NCBI GenBank assembly: GCA_018623155.1
Contig: JAAZVZ010000007.1
Span: 1 to 64,000, forward strand
Origin: Glaciecola sp.
GTDB taxonomy: Bacteria; Pseudomonadota; Gammaproteobacteria; Enterobacterales; Alteromonadaceae
Length of the DNA: 64,000 nucleotides
Direction: 5' to 3'
Part shown: positions 53,417 to 62,163 of the stretch, piece by piece
Position numbering within the stretch: position 1 is the stretch's first letter
Layout of the letters: each line of letters begins with the position of its first letter
Position numbers and translations under genes: made by a program
The notes under the pieces: generated by a model
What the model saw: the letters and a program-made list of their open reading frames with translations, nothing else
Databases searched by the model: none
What the model was told of the DNA's origin: nothing

Positions 53417-54275
53417 GTTCATCCCGATTCGCCACCATCACTTGCTTCGCTTTGCCTTCCTTTTGCTTTGTCTCATCATCTATCGTCTCATTCGGCATTT
53501 CTTCATGAATGTTGAGTTGCAGCATTTTGAGCAGATATGTCAGCAACGAGGCGCGAACCTCTAGGACGCGTTTGCCGTCGGTCATACCATAATCCCTGGC
53601 TACGACGGCTTGTTGTTCTTCGGTCAAATAAGGATGAGGTACTATCTCCACATCGACCAGCGTGTGCCATGCTTTGTCATCTGCAGGGTTAATCTCACTA
53701 GGCCCTTCTTCAACCACCTCTCCCACAAATCGTGTGAGCACAAAATCCCGAAAATCATGATTTTTTTCACAATAGGCTCGGACATGCCAGCGCACTCCAG
53801 AGTGCGCTATCGCATGAGGGGTTATGATCCGGCCGTCTTTATTCGGCGCATTGACAGAGCGATAATCTACCTCGATTCTTGATTGTTGTGCGATGGCGCG
53901 ATTGATCCCTTTAAATATCTCCGGCTCAATGGCAAAGCGAGGCATCGGTAAAAACTCAGCATTGGGTAAGCAAAACACCGAATCTGCGAGCGTTGCGTTA
54001 TGCGCACTCAAGCGATACACAAAATCCAGGTATTCATCGACGCTGCCTTGGGTCACAATAGGAGTGAATGTATCGGTAGCAATATGGCGTTTGCGCTTAG
54101 CATCGTAAGTAAAGTTTGTCGCATTGATTTCACTTAAATAAGTGTTGATGACTTTAGATACTTGTGGTCGACCTAAACCAAAATAATCACTCAAATGATT
54201 ACTGCAAAACGCCCCTTCCCATTGCAGTAACACCTCTATGAGTTGATAGCGTTGCAGTGTTTCAAACTTTGTCAT
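53397..54275 (-). CDS. BrxR/CapW-type WYL-domain transcriptional regulator
   Basis: The 292-residue protein has an N-terminal winged helix-turn-helix (YQLIEVLLQWEGAFCSNHL, FGLGRPQVSKVINTY), a central WYL domain with RIITPHAIAHSGVRWHVRAY near residues 150-170 and DFVLTRF, and a C-terminal WCX-like domain with ARDYGM. This order and these motifs fit the BrxR/CapW repressors that control BREX, CBASS and other defence islands. No such effector genes are in the window. Three 10-bp repeats lie directly before its start. Confidence 0.8.
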   Translation of the reverse strand: MTKFETLQRYQLIEVLLQWEGAFCSNHLSDYFGLGRPQVSKVINTYLSEINATNFTYDAKRKRHIATDTFTPIVTQGSVDEYLDFVYRLSAHNATLADSVFCLPNAEFLPMPRFAIEPEIFKGINRAIAQQSRIEVDYRSVNAPNKDGRIITPHAIAHSGVRWHVRAYCEKNHDFRDFVLTRFVGEVVEEGPSEINPADDKAWHTLVDVEIVPHPYLTEEQQAVVARDYGMTDGKRVLEVRASLLTYLLKMLQLNIHEEMPNETIDDETKQKEGKAKQVMVANRDELKRWVF

Positions 54276-54284
54276 GATATCTGT

Positions 54285-54314
54285 CCTTAATCTTTCTTAA
54301 TCATCCTAAATCAT
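54285..54314. promoter_or_regulatory. Three 10-bp tandem repeats before the WYL regulator (candidate operator)
   Basis: CCTTAATCTT, TCTTAATCAT and CCTAAATCAT follow each other exactly at 10-base steps, so the TAATC/AAATC cores fall on the same face of the helix. They start 10 bases upstream of the regulator's ATG and lie in the 110-base gap shared with a divergent small gene. They could be an autoregulatory site. Confidence 0.4.
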
Positions 54315-54385
54315 CCCGATGGCAACCGCCAATTGAAACCGCTATGATATCGTCATTGTAAAAACAAATACCCTCACAGACAACA

Positions 54386-54640
54386 ATGAACAAACTCCTT
54401 GCAGAACTCTCACTCTACCCTTTGGACAATCAGTACATCCCGCCGATTAAAGACTTCATTGAGCGCTTGAATCAATACCCTGAACTATATATAAAAACGT
54501 CCGCCACTAACACCCTAGTCATGGGGGAGCATCATCGCGTTATGGAAGTAGTCAGCCGAGAACTAGAAATTACCCATGAGCAAACGGATCAAGCTGTTTT
54601 GGTGTGTAAGTTTCTCAAGTGTCCTGAGGATTTTTCATAA
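54386..54640 (+). CDS. Small protein with YkoF/MTH1187-like pattern
   Basis: An 84-residue protein divergent from the WYL regulator gene. The pattern IKDFIERLNQYPELYIKTSA-NTLVMGEHHRVMEVVSREL resembles the small ferredoxin-like thiamine-binding YkoF/MTH1187 fold, in which a glycine-glutamate step follows the central strand. The resemblance is from memory and modest. The gene has no strong Shine-Dalgarno sequence and no obvious partner. Confidence 0.5.
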   Translation: MNKLLAELSLYPLDNQYIPPIKDFIERLNQYPELYIKTSATNTLVMGEHHRVMEVVSRELEITHEQTDQAVLVCKFLKCPEDFS

Positions 54641-54693
54641 ACGCAATAAGGTTATATTCGATAGATAAATATTAGGCTTGAGCAGGTTACAGC

Positions 54694-54823
54694 TATTCGT
54701 CGATATCTTGCCCTCCAAAGATTGCCATTATTTCAATTACATCTTTGTTTTTAACTCTGACGTGGCATTGAAAATATCCTCTAATTAGCACCTGGTGTAA
54801 AAGGTTGCCAGCAAAGATATCTA
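54694..54823 (-). pseudogene. C-terminal remnant resembling a RelE/ParE-type toxin
   Basis: Beyond the sbcC stop codon, another minus-strand frame encodes VDIFAGNLLHQVLIRG-, then a strand pattern ending KDVIEIMAIFGGQDIDE and a stop at 54694-54696. The last part resembles the final strands of ParE/RelE toxins, typically a YRV-type strand followed by dVIEI-x-RVLHG-x-D. Only about 42 codons remain and no ATG or antitoxin gene is present. Its 5' limit runs into sbcC, so the start given is approximate. Confidence 0.35.
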
Positions 54824-57800
54824 CGCCACACACTCCACCTCCAAGCGACTGCCTTTACTGTCTTTATGCACCAAAATCTTGTTTGGAAACTGGTCTTTCA
54901 TATGCTCGACGTGACTGACCAATCCAACCGTTCGTCCACTGGCTTGTAAGTCAGTTAAGACATTGATGACAAGTTGTAATATTTCACTGTCCAAAGAGCC
55001 AAAGCCCTCATCAATAAACAAGGTTTCAAGCTGAATGCCCCCAGCGTATTCCTGTACAACTTGAGATAACGCAAGAGCCAGCGCCATCGATGCGATAAAC
55101 GACTCACCGCCCGATAGCGAACTTACTTCACGTAATGTGCCGGTATGATTGTCTACCACGCCCAAATCTAGGCCTCTACCACCTCGACTTTTGCTATCTG
55201 TTAAGCGTTCAAAGTGAAACTGACCTCTTGTCATATGAGTTAAATGGTCTGACGCGACACTGAGCACATCATCGAGCATGACCCCTAATACATAGCGATG
55301 CAGGCTGACTTTATTGTCAGTCTCTCCGTTAGCAATTTTGGCCAGTGGTTCAATGGCGTCCAGTTTGGTTCGCAGTGCTTGATTGGCATCATCAAGTGTC
55401 TTGAGCGCATCGACTATATGCGTTAAGCGCTGCAATGCACGATTGGCCTCATCACGCGCTGCCAACCGTTCAGCAACCTTGGCCTGGGTATCTTCTAAAA
55501 TCAAGGCCAAAGCCGATACATCAGGACGATGTGTCTTCTGAAGTTGCTCATCAAGCTGTGTGAGTAAAGCGTCAGTATGCGTAACAGCGTGTTCATGCTC
55601 ACTGATGGCTTGCTTAAGTGGTTCCAATTCATCCGCCTGCTGAATGATCCAAGTGAAACTGGCTTCATCGCTTAATTCACTGCTAGCAAGTTGTTCGTCC
55701 CACTCTAGTGAGGCGGCCTCTAGCGCTTGTTGCTCTTTGTTGAGCTGGGAGTGAGCGTTGCTCGCGTTTGCCTGGGTTGCTGTGAGTAAATTGTTAGCCT
55801 GTTGATGTGCTTCTTGGGCGTTTTTGAGTGTTTGTTCGATGCTTGTGACGGCCGTCACAAGGGATTGCAAACGCGTATTCACATCAGCGGGATCTCCGTA
55901 GGATTCTGGAATGTGAGAGATCTGCTCATCGTAGTCACTTTGTAACTGGGAAAGTTGCCCTTTGAGTCCTTCTAACGTGATTTGTGTCGTTTGCACCAGC
56001 GAGCGCTGAGTCTCTAGAGCTTTCTGCGCCGTGACGGCTTGTTGTTGCAACGTCGCGGCATCCAGTTTGGCTTGTTGAGCTTGAGCGATCTGTGTTGTGT
56101 ATTGTGCGACGGATGCGTCTATCCCAGCTGCGGTTAACGTTTGGTGGTCGCCCAAAGCACTGAGCGCTTGTTTTTCTGAGGCTTGGGCATCAGTGAGATC
56201 CGTGTGCAAGGTATTCAATTTGCTAATGAATCGTTCTAAGTCCACACGAGCGGTTTGTTCGCATGCCAGCGCGTTATCGATGTCTTGTTGAGTAACGTTT
56301 GGGATACCCTGTATAGCTTGGGCTGGATTAGGGTGCTCGGTACTGCCACAGACCAGACAAGGCGCATCCTGCTCAAGGGCTTGAGCTAGGACAAATGCTT
56401 GATTTTGATGCCAATGCAACTGCAGCGTTTGTCGTGCTTGTTGCGCGTTCTGTACCGCTTGCTCCTGTTTGGCCACTTCAACTTTGCCGTTTGCAATACG
56501 GGATTCGAATTTTGATATTGCGGTGCGTGCGTTATCGCGCTCAGTGATCCGTGTCTGCACTTGTTGGGCGCAGTGCAGCTTAGTCAGCAAATCCGATTCG
56601 GTATTGGCCAAATCGTGCAGCGCCGTGATGTCCGAAGTTAGCTTAGTCAAAGCGGCTTCATCGTGTGTGACCTGAGCTTGCGCTTGAGATAGGCTATGCT
56701 CAAGGGTTTCGAGCTGTTGTCGTTTATCGCTTTGCTGTGTCTTGATGTGCGCCAATTGAGTCAGTTGCTTTTGCGCGGATTCTAATGCGACTTTTTCAGA
56801 GTTCAGTGTGGTGAGACGCTGACTCTCTGACGTGGCTTCAGCAAGTGTTCCTTCGCATTGAGATAACTTTGCGCGGTGTTCTGTGAGTGCTTTGTGTTGC
56901 TTCTCATGCTCTAAGAGCGCTTGTTTAACACGCTGTTCAGCTTGTACGCACTGTTGTTGAAAGGGCGCAATGCGCTGCGCTGCTTCAATATGACGCACTC
57001 TAAGCTTGTGCTGTGCAATGGTTTTTTTTGCCTCGTTAAGGCTGGCTTGTACCTTCAGAGCCTTTTCGCGTTTGGCATATAGTTGGTTAAGACCGCTGGC
57101 TTGATCAAACGCCAATTGCGCTTTGCTTTGCGCATTACTGGCAGCCGTATAGGCTTCATTCGCACTGTGTTGACGTGTGGTGGCAAGATCAATTTTGGTT
57201 GCGAGTTCTTGCTCATTCTGAACCTCGACACTAGCAAACAGATTCGCTCGTTGAGTCAGGCCATGTGAGTTTTCGGCTTTGAGTGCTTTGTACTGCTCAA
57301 GAAGCTTTTGAGTAATATCTTGATACATGGTGGTACTAAACAAGGTTGCATAGATCTTTTCTCGTACCGCAGAGGATGAGGTGATAATTTCACGAAACTG
57401 ACCCTGTGGTAACACAATGACTTGCGCAAATTGTTCCGCGGTGAGACCAATGATTTGCTTGATTTTGGCATCGGTATCGCGCTTTTGTTCAGCATAATCC
57501 AACCACTCTCCGGTCTCATTCAATACAGCAAGCTCAACGGTTTCGGGTTTTTCTTTTTTGAGTTTAGGGGGGTGATATTTGGGTGTACGGGTAATGCGAT
57601 AAACTTGACCGCGCACCTCAAAAGTTAAGATCACAATGGCGCTGCCATCTTGTTCACAGTGATCGCACAGTAGGCGTTTATTTTGACTGGTATCAATGCC
57701 AGCTTCTCCATAGAAAGCAAACGTGATGGCATTTAAAATGGTGGACTTGCCCGCCCCTGTAGGCCCTTCAATTAAGAAAATGGGATTGTGACCGAAACTC

Positions 57801-57868
57801 GTAAAATCAACGATCTGTTCATCCACATAAGGACCGATGCCGCATAAGCGAAGCGTCAATAGTTTCAT
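54821..57868 (-). CDS. sbcC: Exonuclease SbcC subunit
   Basis: The SMC-like ATPase subunit of SbcCD, which opens DNA hairpins and cleans double-strand ends. The 1015-residue protein has Walker A GPTGAGKST near residue 35, two long coiled-coil arms rich in Gln, Ala and Leu, the zinc hook CLVC near 500, the signature LSGGESFIASMALALALS near 920 and Walker B LFIDEGFGSLD near 955. It overlaps sbcD by 4 bases (ATGA junction). Confidence 0.95.
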   Translation of the reverse strand: MKLLTLRLCGIGPYVDEQIVDFTSFGHNPIFLIEGPTGAGKSTILNAITFAFYGEAGIDTSQNKRLLCDHCEQDGSAIVILTFEVRGQVYRITRTPKYHPPKLKKEKPETVELAVLNETGEWLDYAEQKRDTDAKIKQIIGLTAEQFAQVIVLPQGQFREIITSSSAVREKIYATLFSTTMYQDITQKLLEQYKALKAENSHGLTQRANLFASVEVQNEQELATKIDLATTRQHSANEAYTAASNAQSKAQLAFDQASGLNQLYAKREKALKVQASLNEAKKTIAQHKLRVRHIEAAQRIAPFQQQCVQAEQRVKQALLEHEKQHKALTEHRAKLSQCEGTLAEATSESQRLTTLNSEKVALESAQKQLTQLAHIKTQQSDKRQQLETLEHSLSQAQAQVTHDEAALTKLTSDITALHDLANTESDLLTKLHCAQQVQTRITERDNARTAISKFESRIANGKVEVAKQEQAVQNAQQARQTLQLHWHQNQAFVLAQALEQDAPCLVCGSTEHPNPAQAIQGIPNVTQQDIDNALACEQTARVDLERFISKLNTLHTDLTDAQASEKQALSALGDHQTLTAAGIDASVAQYTTQIAQAQQAKLDAATLQQQAVTAQKALETQRSLVQTTQITLEGLKGQLSQLQSDYDEQISHIPESYGDPADVNTRLQSLVTAVTSIEQTLKNAQEAHQQANNLLTATQANASNAHSQLNKEQQALEAASLEWDEQLASSELSDEASFTWIIQQADELEPLKQAISEHEHAVTHTDALLTQLDEQLQKTHRPDVSALALILEDTQAKVAERLAARDEANRALQRLTHIVDALKTLDDANQALRTKLDAIEPLAKIANGETDNKVSLHRYVLGVMLDDVLSVASDHLTHMTRGQFHFERLTDSKSRGGRGLDLGVVDNHTGTLREVSSLSGGESFIASMALALALSQVVQEYAGGIQLETLFIDEGFGSLDSEILQLVINVLTDLQASGRTVGLVSHVEHMKDQFPNKILVHKDSKGSRLEVECVA

Positions 57869-59052
57869 AGTGGCTCCTTATGGTTTGTCGTGGTATCTGC
57901 TGTAAGCGAGTCCTTGGTGTCATCACCATCAATCGCCATATTGAGTAATTCACGTTGCATAGAATCTAAGGTAGACAGTCCTTCACTAGTATAAAAATCA
58001 TCGATGATTTCAAGTGGAGTACGTTGTTTGAGATTGGCAATTCGAGCGCGACTATCCGTGCCCGTGGTCTGGGATTTTTCTAATCCAACATTGCGCAGTT
58101 CAACAATGTTCGGGTAATACTCACGCAACAGACTTAATGGATTGTGGGCGCGTTTAACATCGGTCAACTCGATGCGAATGAAGTCATCATGGTTGGGGTC
58201 GCTTGGTGCATCTTTTAGAATTTGCTCAAAGGTATTTGTGATGACTCGCACATCTCGTATTGGTGTAATTGGTAAGAGATCAAACTGTGTTTCCCCTTGC
58301 GCAAGCGTCACTAATGTTACCGATTTGTCTTGGTTGGCTTCAGATAAAGAATATTTAAGCGGTGAGCCACAGTAGCGAATATGCTCGGCACCTTGATGAT
58401 GTGCACTGTGCAGATGCCCTAATGCGACATAATCAAAATCCATCATGGGTTTTGCACTGACTTGGTCACAGCCGCCAACGCTTAATGTTCGTTCAGAATC
58501 CGACACTGTACCGCCTTTCACAAAGCAGTGGCTGAGCAATACTTTGGGCGCATCTATGGTGTGCGCAGCTTTGACTTGGTTGACTAATAACGTGTGGGCA
58601 TCGTCATAGGTTTTGACTGGCTCACCTGTTGCTGCACGAACAGATATGGGATCGCAAAACGGGATCCCATAAAAATATACCGGCTCCTCGTCGCCCAAAA
58701 TGACTGGTTGAGTGATCTCTTTTAAGTCGGTAAGTAAATACAAACCTGCCTGACGAACAGCTTTCTTATTCATTCCTAATCGCACAGGACAATCGTGGTT
58801 ACCCGATATCAATACCACGGGTATGTTGAGTTCATCTCGACAGCGGTCCAGAAAGGACTCAAATAGAGCAATGGCTTCCCGGGCAGGCGTTGAGTTATCG
58901 TATACATCGCCCGCAATAATCAGTGCATTGGCTTGGTACTCTGAACAGTGATGAAGGATCTGCTCCAACATGTTTGCTTGTTCATCATGCAGGCTGATGT
59001 AGTTAAAGTGACGGCCGATGTGCAAATCTGAAGTATGAATAAAACGAAACAT
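57865..59052 (-). CDS. sbcD: Exonuclease SbcD subunit
   Basis: The metal-dependent nuclease subunit of SbcCD. The 395-residue calcineurin-like phosphoesterase has the motifs TSDLHIGR near residue 8, AGDVYDN near 47, SGNHDCP near 82, LSHC near 177 and GHLHSAHHQ near 215, supplying the two-metal site. It is the first gene of the sbcDC pair. The C-terminal ~40 residues are polar and probably flexible. Confidence 0.95.
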   Translation of the reverse strand: MFRFIHTSDLHIGRHFNYISLHDEQANMLEQILHHCSEYQANALIIAGDVYDNSTPAREAIALFESFLDRCRDELNIPVVLISGNHDCPVRLGMNKKAVRQAGLYLLTDLKEITQPVILGDEEPVYFYGIPFCDPISVRAATGEPVKTYDDAHTLLVNQVKAAHTIDAPKVLLSHCFVKGGTVSDSERTLSVGGCDQVSAKPMMDFDYVALGHLHSAHHQGAEHIRYCGSPLKYSLSEANQDKSVTLVTLAQGETQFDLLPITPIRDVRVITNTFEQILKDAPSDPNHDDFIRIELTDVKRAHNPLSLLREYYPNIVELRNVGLEKSQTTGTDSRARIANLKQRTPLEIIDDFYTSEGLSTLDSMQRELLNMAIDGDDTKDSLTADTTTNHKEPL

Positions 59053-59166
59053 TGTGATCCCTGAGTCGAATGAGGATTAACTATAGCATGCAAATGAGGG
59101 ATGAAAAGGACTGAAAATTTTGCGGTCAAAGATCTGTCGCATAAGGCTACAGTTGAGTGAAAAGAG

Positions 59167-59430
59167 CTAACCTATTCGACTGTCTTGTTCCATGATTTTG
59201 CGCAAAGCATTGGTCACCGGAATAAAATCCTGCTTTTGAATCAAGTCCAGAGCGGATTGATGATCAAATTCCGGCCGTGTGACATGTAGCCAAGCCACCA
59301 TATCCTGCAAATTATCTCCCATGACCATAATCAGGTAGTCGATAACGGGGGAAAGGTCGAGCGGTTCTTCATTATCGATGAGGCTATTCAGCTGTTCCAT
59401 AAAGTGTGCTTGGTTCATGTTGGACTCCAT
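59167..59430 (-). CDS. Hypothetical small helical protein
   Basis: An 87-residue acidic protein predicted to be mostly helical, with no signal peptide, cysteine motif or recognised family. The start ATG has AGGTG five bases upstream, which supports translation. It lies alone upstream of sbcD in the same direction, with about 115 bases between them. Confidence 0.5.
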   Translation of the reverse strand: MESNMNQAHFMEQLNSLIDNEEPLDLSPVIDYLIMVMGDNLQDMVAWLHVTRPEFDHQSALDLIQKQDFIPVTNALRKIMEQDSRIG

Positions 59431-59649
59431 CTATTCACCTATATTTTTAATCCTCAATCCTTAAGAAAGATCATTCTAAAAAGAATCAAACCATAGCCAA
59501 TCACTGCGCGTACATATCGTACCCTTTAGGGTTTATGAGTAGCACCAAGGTCAGCGCCTGGCACAGTGACACCAAGGCGTTCACAACCTTTGTCACACAA
59601 GGACCATTGAACATTCAACCACTCACAATGGTGATTGTACAAGTATGAT

Positions 59650-60075
59650 TTAAGCCAAAATACCTTTATTGCGCATATTGGAGGTAAACCACAACAACAA
59701 AAAGGCTATGACAAATATTGCGATGGTGAAAGCCAACGCCGGGCCTGTGTATAAATCCGCGGGCGCATCAGATGTAAACTGATATCCAAAGCTGATTAAC
59801 ATACCTACAATGGAGGCAAGATAAAGGGGATATGCCCACGCTTTTTTGAATAGCAGCATTAAAGAGCCCAAAAACGCACCAAACACCCCCAATGCCCAAG
59901 CGATGTTTGCCCAGAGTGGAAATGAGAGGAAATATTCACGTTGTTCTTCAGTAAAGGCCGCTAAATAAGCTTCATTTTGTGAATGGGTCATTGTGAAGTC
60001 CATCACGCCACCGCTGTTCCAAAGCACGGATAACACGGCTACAAGCCAAAACCACCAAGGTGTTTTCGTTTTCAT
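59650..60075 (-). CDS. Hypothetical four-helix membrane protein
   Basis: The 141-residue protein has four hydrophobic segments (about residues 8-24, 50-70, 76-95 and 108-128), with the acidic QREYFLSFPLWANIAWALGVFGAFLGS region between the first and second. It resembles small uncharacterised inner-membrane proteins found singly in marine gammaproteobacteria. I recognise no transport or catalytic motif. It is preceded by GGATATCC rather than a perfect Shine-Dalgarno sequence. Confidence 0.6.
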   Translation of the reverse strand: MKTKTPWWFWLVAVLSVLWNSGGVMDFTMTHSQNEAYLAAFTEEQREYFLSFPLWANIAWALGVFGAFLGSLMLLFKKAWAYPLYLASIVGMLISFGYQFTSDAPADLYTGPALAFTIAIFVIAFLLLWFTSNMRNKGILA

Positions 60076-60154
60076 GAGGGGGATATCCTTTTTTTATATA
60101 CGCAAGGTTAACTGTATAACAAAATAGGGAATTAGCAAATTACGCCTGTGGCCA

Positions 60155-61036
60155 CTACGCCTGTGGCCACATAACCAAGATGGCGGCAATCGCCACAAGC
60201 ATCAAAGCAAACACGTCTTTTTTGGGGATGGGGGCTTTGAGGTAGACTACAGAAACGATCATCATAAAAAATATCTCAACCTGCCCGAGTGTCTTTACGT
60301 AGGGCACGGCCTTCAAGGACATCGCATGGAACCAGCCAAATGATCCCAAAAAACTCGCTATACTGGTCAAAACAACCAATTTCGGTCGACGGAACATCAA
60401 GGTCAAATCTGTTCGTTCACGCAGCCACATATACCCTACTAAGATCAGGGTTTGAAACAGGATCACCACCAGCAACACCCATGAGGCGCGGAGCAAAAAA
60501 TGCCCTTCCAACACCAAACTCGCTTCGCGTACCCACAACGAGGTCAAAGCAAACGCGGTACTTGACGCTAAACCAATACCAGCGGTTTTCCAACTAATAG
60601 TGCGAATGCCTCCAGATAAGGAAAACATCATTACCGCAATACCACCTATGATGACGCCTACCCAGCCGTACAATGACAAAGTTGTACCAAAGAACATGAT
60701 CCCTAACACCGCGGATACTGGTGCCTCACATTTGGCTAACCCGGCGCCAATCGCAAAGTTTTTTTGTTTAAACAGCATGACCATCAGCCCGGTGGCCACG
60801 ATTTGCATTACACCGGCTAAGATACAGAATTGCCAAAAGGCAAAAGGGAATTCACGGATGACACCAAGCTCAGTTTGCTCAAGGCCTACAACGTATAAAA
60901 CGGCCAACGGACCCGCCCACAAAAAACGCGCAAGTGTCACGCCACAGACGGATAAGCTGCCACTGAGTTGACTCTGAAAAGCATTGCGCCACGCTTGGCT
61001 AAACGCGGCCAAAAAAGTAAAAAAGACCCAAGTCAC
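60155..61036 (-). CDS. DMT-superfamily (EamA-type) permease
   Basis: The 293-residue protein has ten predicted transmembrane helices arranged as two repeats of five, the EamA/drug-metabolite transporter layout. Recognisable points are the FAIGAGLAKCEAPVSAVLGIMFF segment in the first half and the VPYVKTLGQVEIFFMMIVS segment in the second. Substrates in this superfamily are very diverse and cannot be told from sequence. It follows the thioredoxin-fold gene by 10 bases and is probably co-transcribed with it. Confidence 0.85.
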   Translation of the reverse strand: MTWVFFTFLAAFSQAWRNAFQSQLSGSLSVCGVTLARFLWAGPLAVLYVVGLEQTELGVIREFPFAFWQFCILAGVMQIVATGLMVMLFKQKNFAIGAGLAKCEAPVSAVLGIMFFGTTLSLYGWVGVIIGGIAVMMFSLSGGIRTISWKTAGIGLASSTAFALTSLWVREASLVLEGHFLLRASWVLLVVILFQTLILVGYMWLRERTDLTLMFRRPKLVVLTSIASFLGSFGWFHAMSLKAVPYVKTLGQVEIFFMMIVSVVYLKAPIPKKDVFALMLVAIAAILVMWPQA

Positions 61037-61046
61037 ATTGGGTCAA

Positions 61047-61415
61047 CTAACTGTAATGCTGACGTAGATACGCAATGATATCGTTAGATTCATACATCCA
61101 TTGGCTTGTGCCGTCGGCCTGATCAATACGCAAGCAAGGCACTTTGACCCGTCCTCCCCCTTGCTCAAGTTCAGAGCGATAGGGCGAGCCTTGTGCGGCG
61201 GATTTTTTGGCAATGGGGAGACTCATCTTGAACATGGCACGGCGCACTTTGATGCAAAAAGGACACGCGCGAAAGTGGTATAACGTCAGATGCGAGGTTT
61301 GCTCTGCAATGGCCGTTTGTTCTTCAGAACTGCGCTTACGAGGAAAGCCTCGTGTCAGCAAATCAAACAATACAAACACATAACCCAGCGCATTGCGCAC
61401 TATTTTGACCAACAT
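61047..61415 (-). CDS. Glutaredoxin-like thioredoxin-fold protein
   Basis: The 122-residue protein has an N-terminal hydrophobic stretch (about 8-22), which may anchor it in the membrane, and then a glutaredoxin-like domain with the active-site motif CPFC near residue 53 and the cis-proline segment VKVPCLRI near 94. The ESNDIIAYLRQ end resembles GST-like N-terminal domains. It could be a thiol-disulphide or glutathione-linked protein; the substrate is unknown. Confidence 0.8.
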   Translation of the reverse strand: MLVKIVRNALGYVFVLFDLLTRGFPRKRSSEEQTAIAEQTSHLTLYHFRACPFCIKVRRAMFKMSLPIAKKSAAQGSPYRSELEQGGGRVKVPCLRIDQADGTSQWMYESNDIIAYLRQHYS

Positions 61416-61471
61416 AACTTCGCCTCAAACGACCTCATAAAAGAGGCCGTATTATACACGCACAATGAGGA

Positions 61472-62131
61472 TTAAAAAAACTGTACGTTAGTCTTGAGAT
61501 CTTCTCGCGTCGTACGCGCTTGATTAGCTGGCGCATCGGGATCAGCATAGCCAAATGACATGCCAAACAACACCCCTCGTTCATCGGGAAGCCCAAACAT
61601 CTCGCGTATTGGATCTGGGAACTGTCCTAACGCGCCCTGCATACAATTACTCACGCCGTGTTCTTGCATGATCAGCGATAAGTTTTGGGCATAGATCCCC
61701 ATATCCACTGCACCCATGATATCGAGATATTTGTCCATGGTAAAAATAGCTACGTGTGGCGCGTCAAAAAATTGCCAGTTGCGCAGCATTGCCATCTGTC
61801 TGGCGCGTTTGTCTTCTCGGGCAATACCCAATGCGCCATACAAGGCATTGGCTGAGCCAAATTGACGCTCACGGTGTTCATTTTGATACGCAATGGCCCA
61901 ATTAAAATCAGGGTTAGGCGGTTGCTGTTGCATCACCGCATTGACTAATGCCTGACTTAAAGCGTCTTTTTGCTCGCCTGATACAACGAGCGTTTGCCAA
62001 GGCTGTACGTTGCAGTTTGAGGGGGCGCGTTGCGCCAATTCAAAAATCTGTTCCAAAGTCTCCGTTGGAACGGGTTTGTCTAAGAACGCGCGGCAAGAGT
62101 GACGCTGATTAAGTAAATCGCTCATATTCAT
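61472..62131 (-). CDS. Nitroreductase family protein
   Basis: The 219-residue FMN-binding protein has the N-terminal RHSCRAFLDKPVP motif, the RAPSNCNVQPWQTLVVSG phosphate- and flavin-binding segment near residue 34 and the C-terminal GMSFGYADPDAPANQARTTRED block. These are the diagnostic parts of NfsB/NfnB-type nitroreductases that use NAD(P)H. It is probably cytoplasmic. The physiological substrate (quinone, nitroaromatic or other) is not known. Confidence 0.88.
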   Translation of the reverse strand: MNMSDLLNQRHSCRAFLDKPVPTETLEQIFELAQRAPSNCNVQPWQTLVVSGEQKDALSQALVNAVMQQQPPNPDFNWAIAYQNEHRERQFGSANALYGALGIAREDKRARQMAMLRNWQFFDAPHVAIFTMDKYLDIMGAVDMGIYAQNLSLIMQEHGVSNCMQGALGQFPDPIREMFGLPDERGVLFGMSFGYADPDAPANQARTTREDLKTNVQFF

Positions 62132-62163
62132 GTCGTTGGGCTTCTCTTTGTTGTTTTAATTGT

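Noticed and set aside
53313-53564. Plus-strand frame of 83 codons overlapping the 3' end of the WYL gene
   Set aside because: Most of it lies antisense to the conserved WYL gene; only its first codons contribute to the degenerate frame described separately.
59535-59648. 37-codon plus-strand frame (starts MSSTKVSAWH)
   Set aside because: No ribosome-binding site, no recognisable family, and it ends just before the convergent membrane-protein gene. I considered a gene remnant but found too little to support it.
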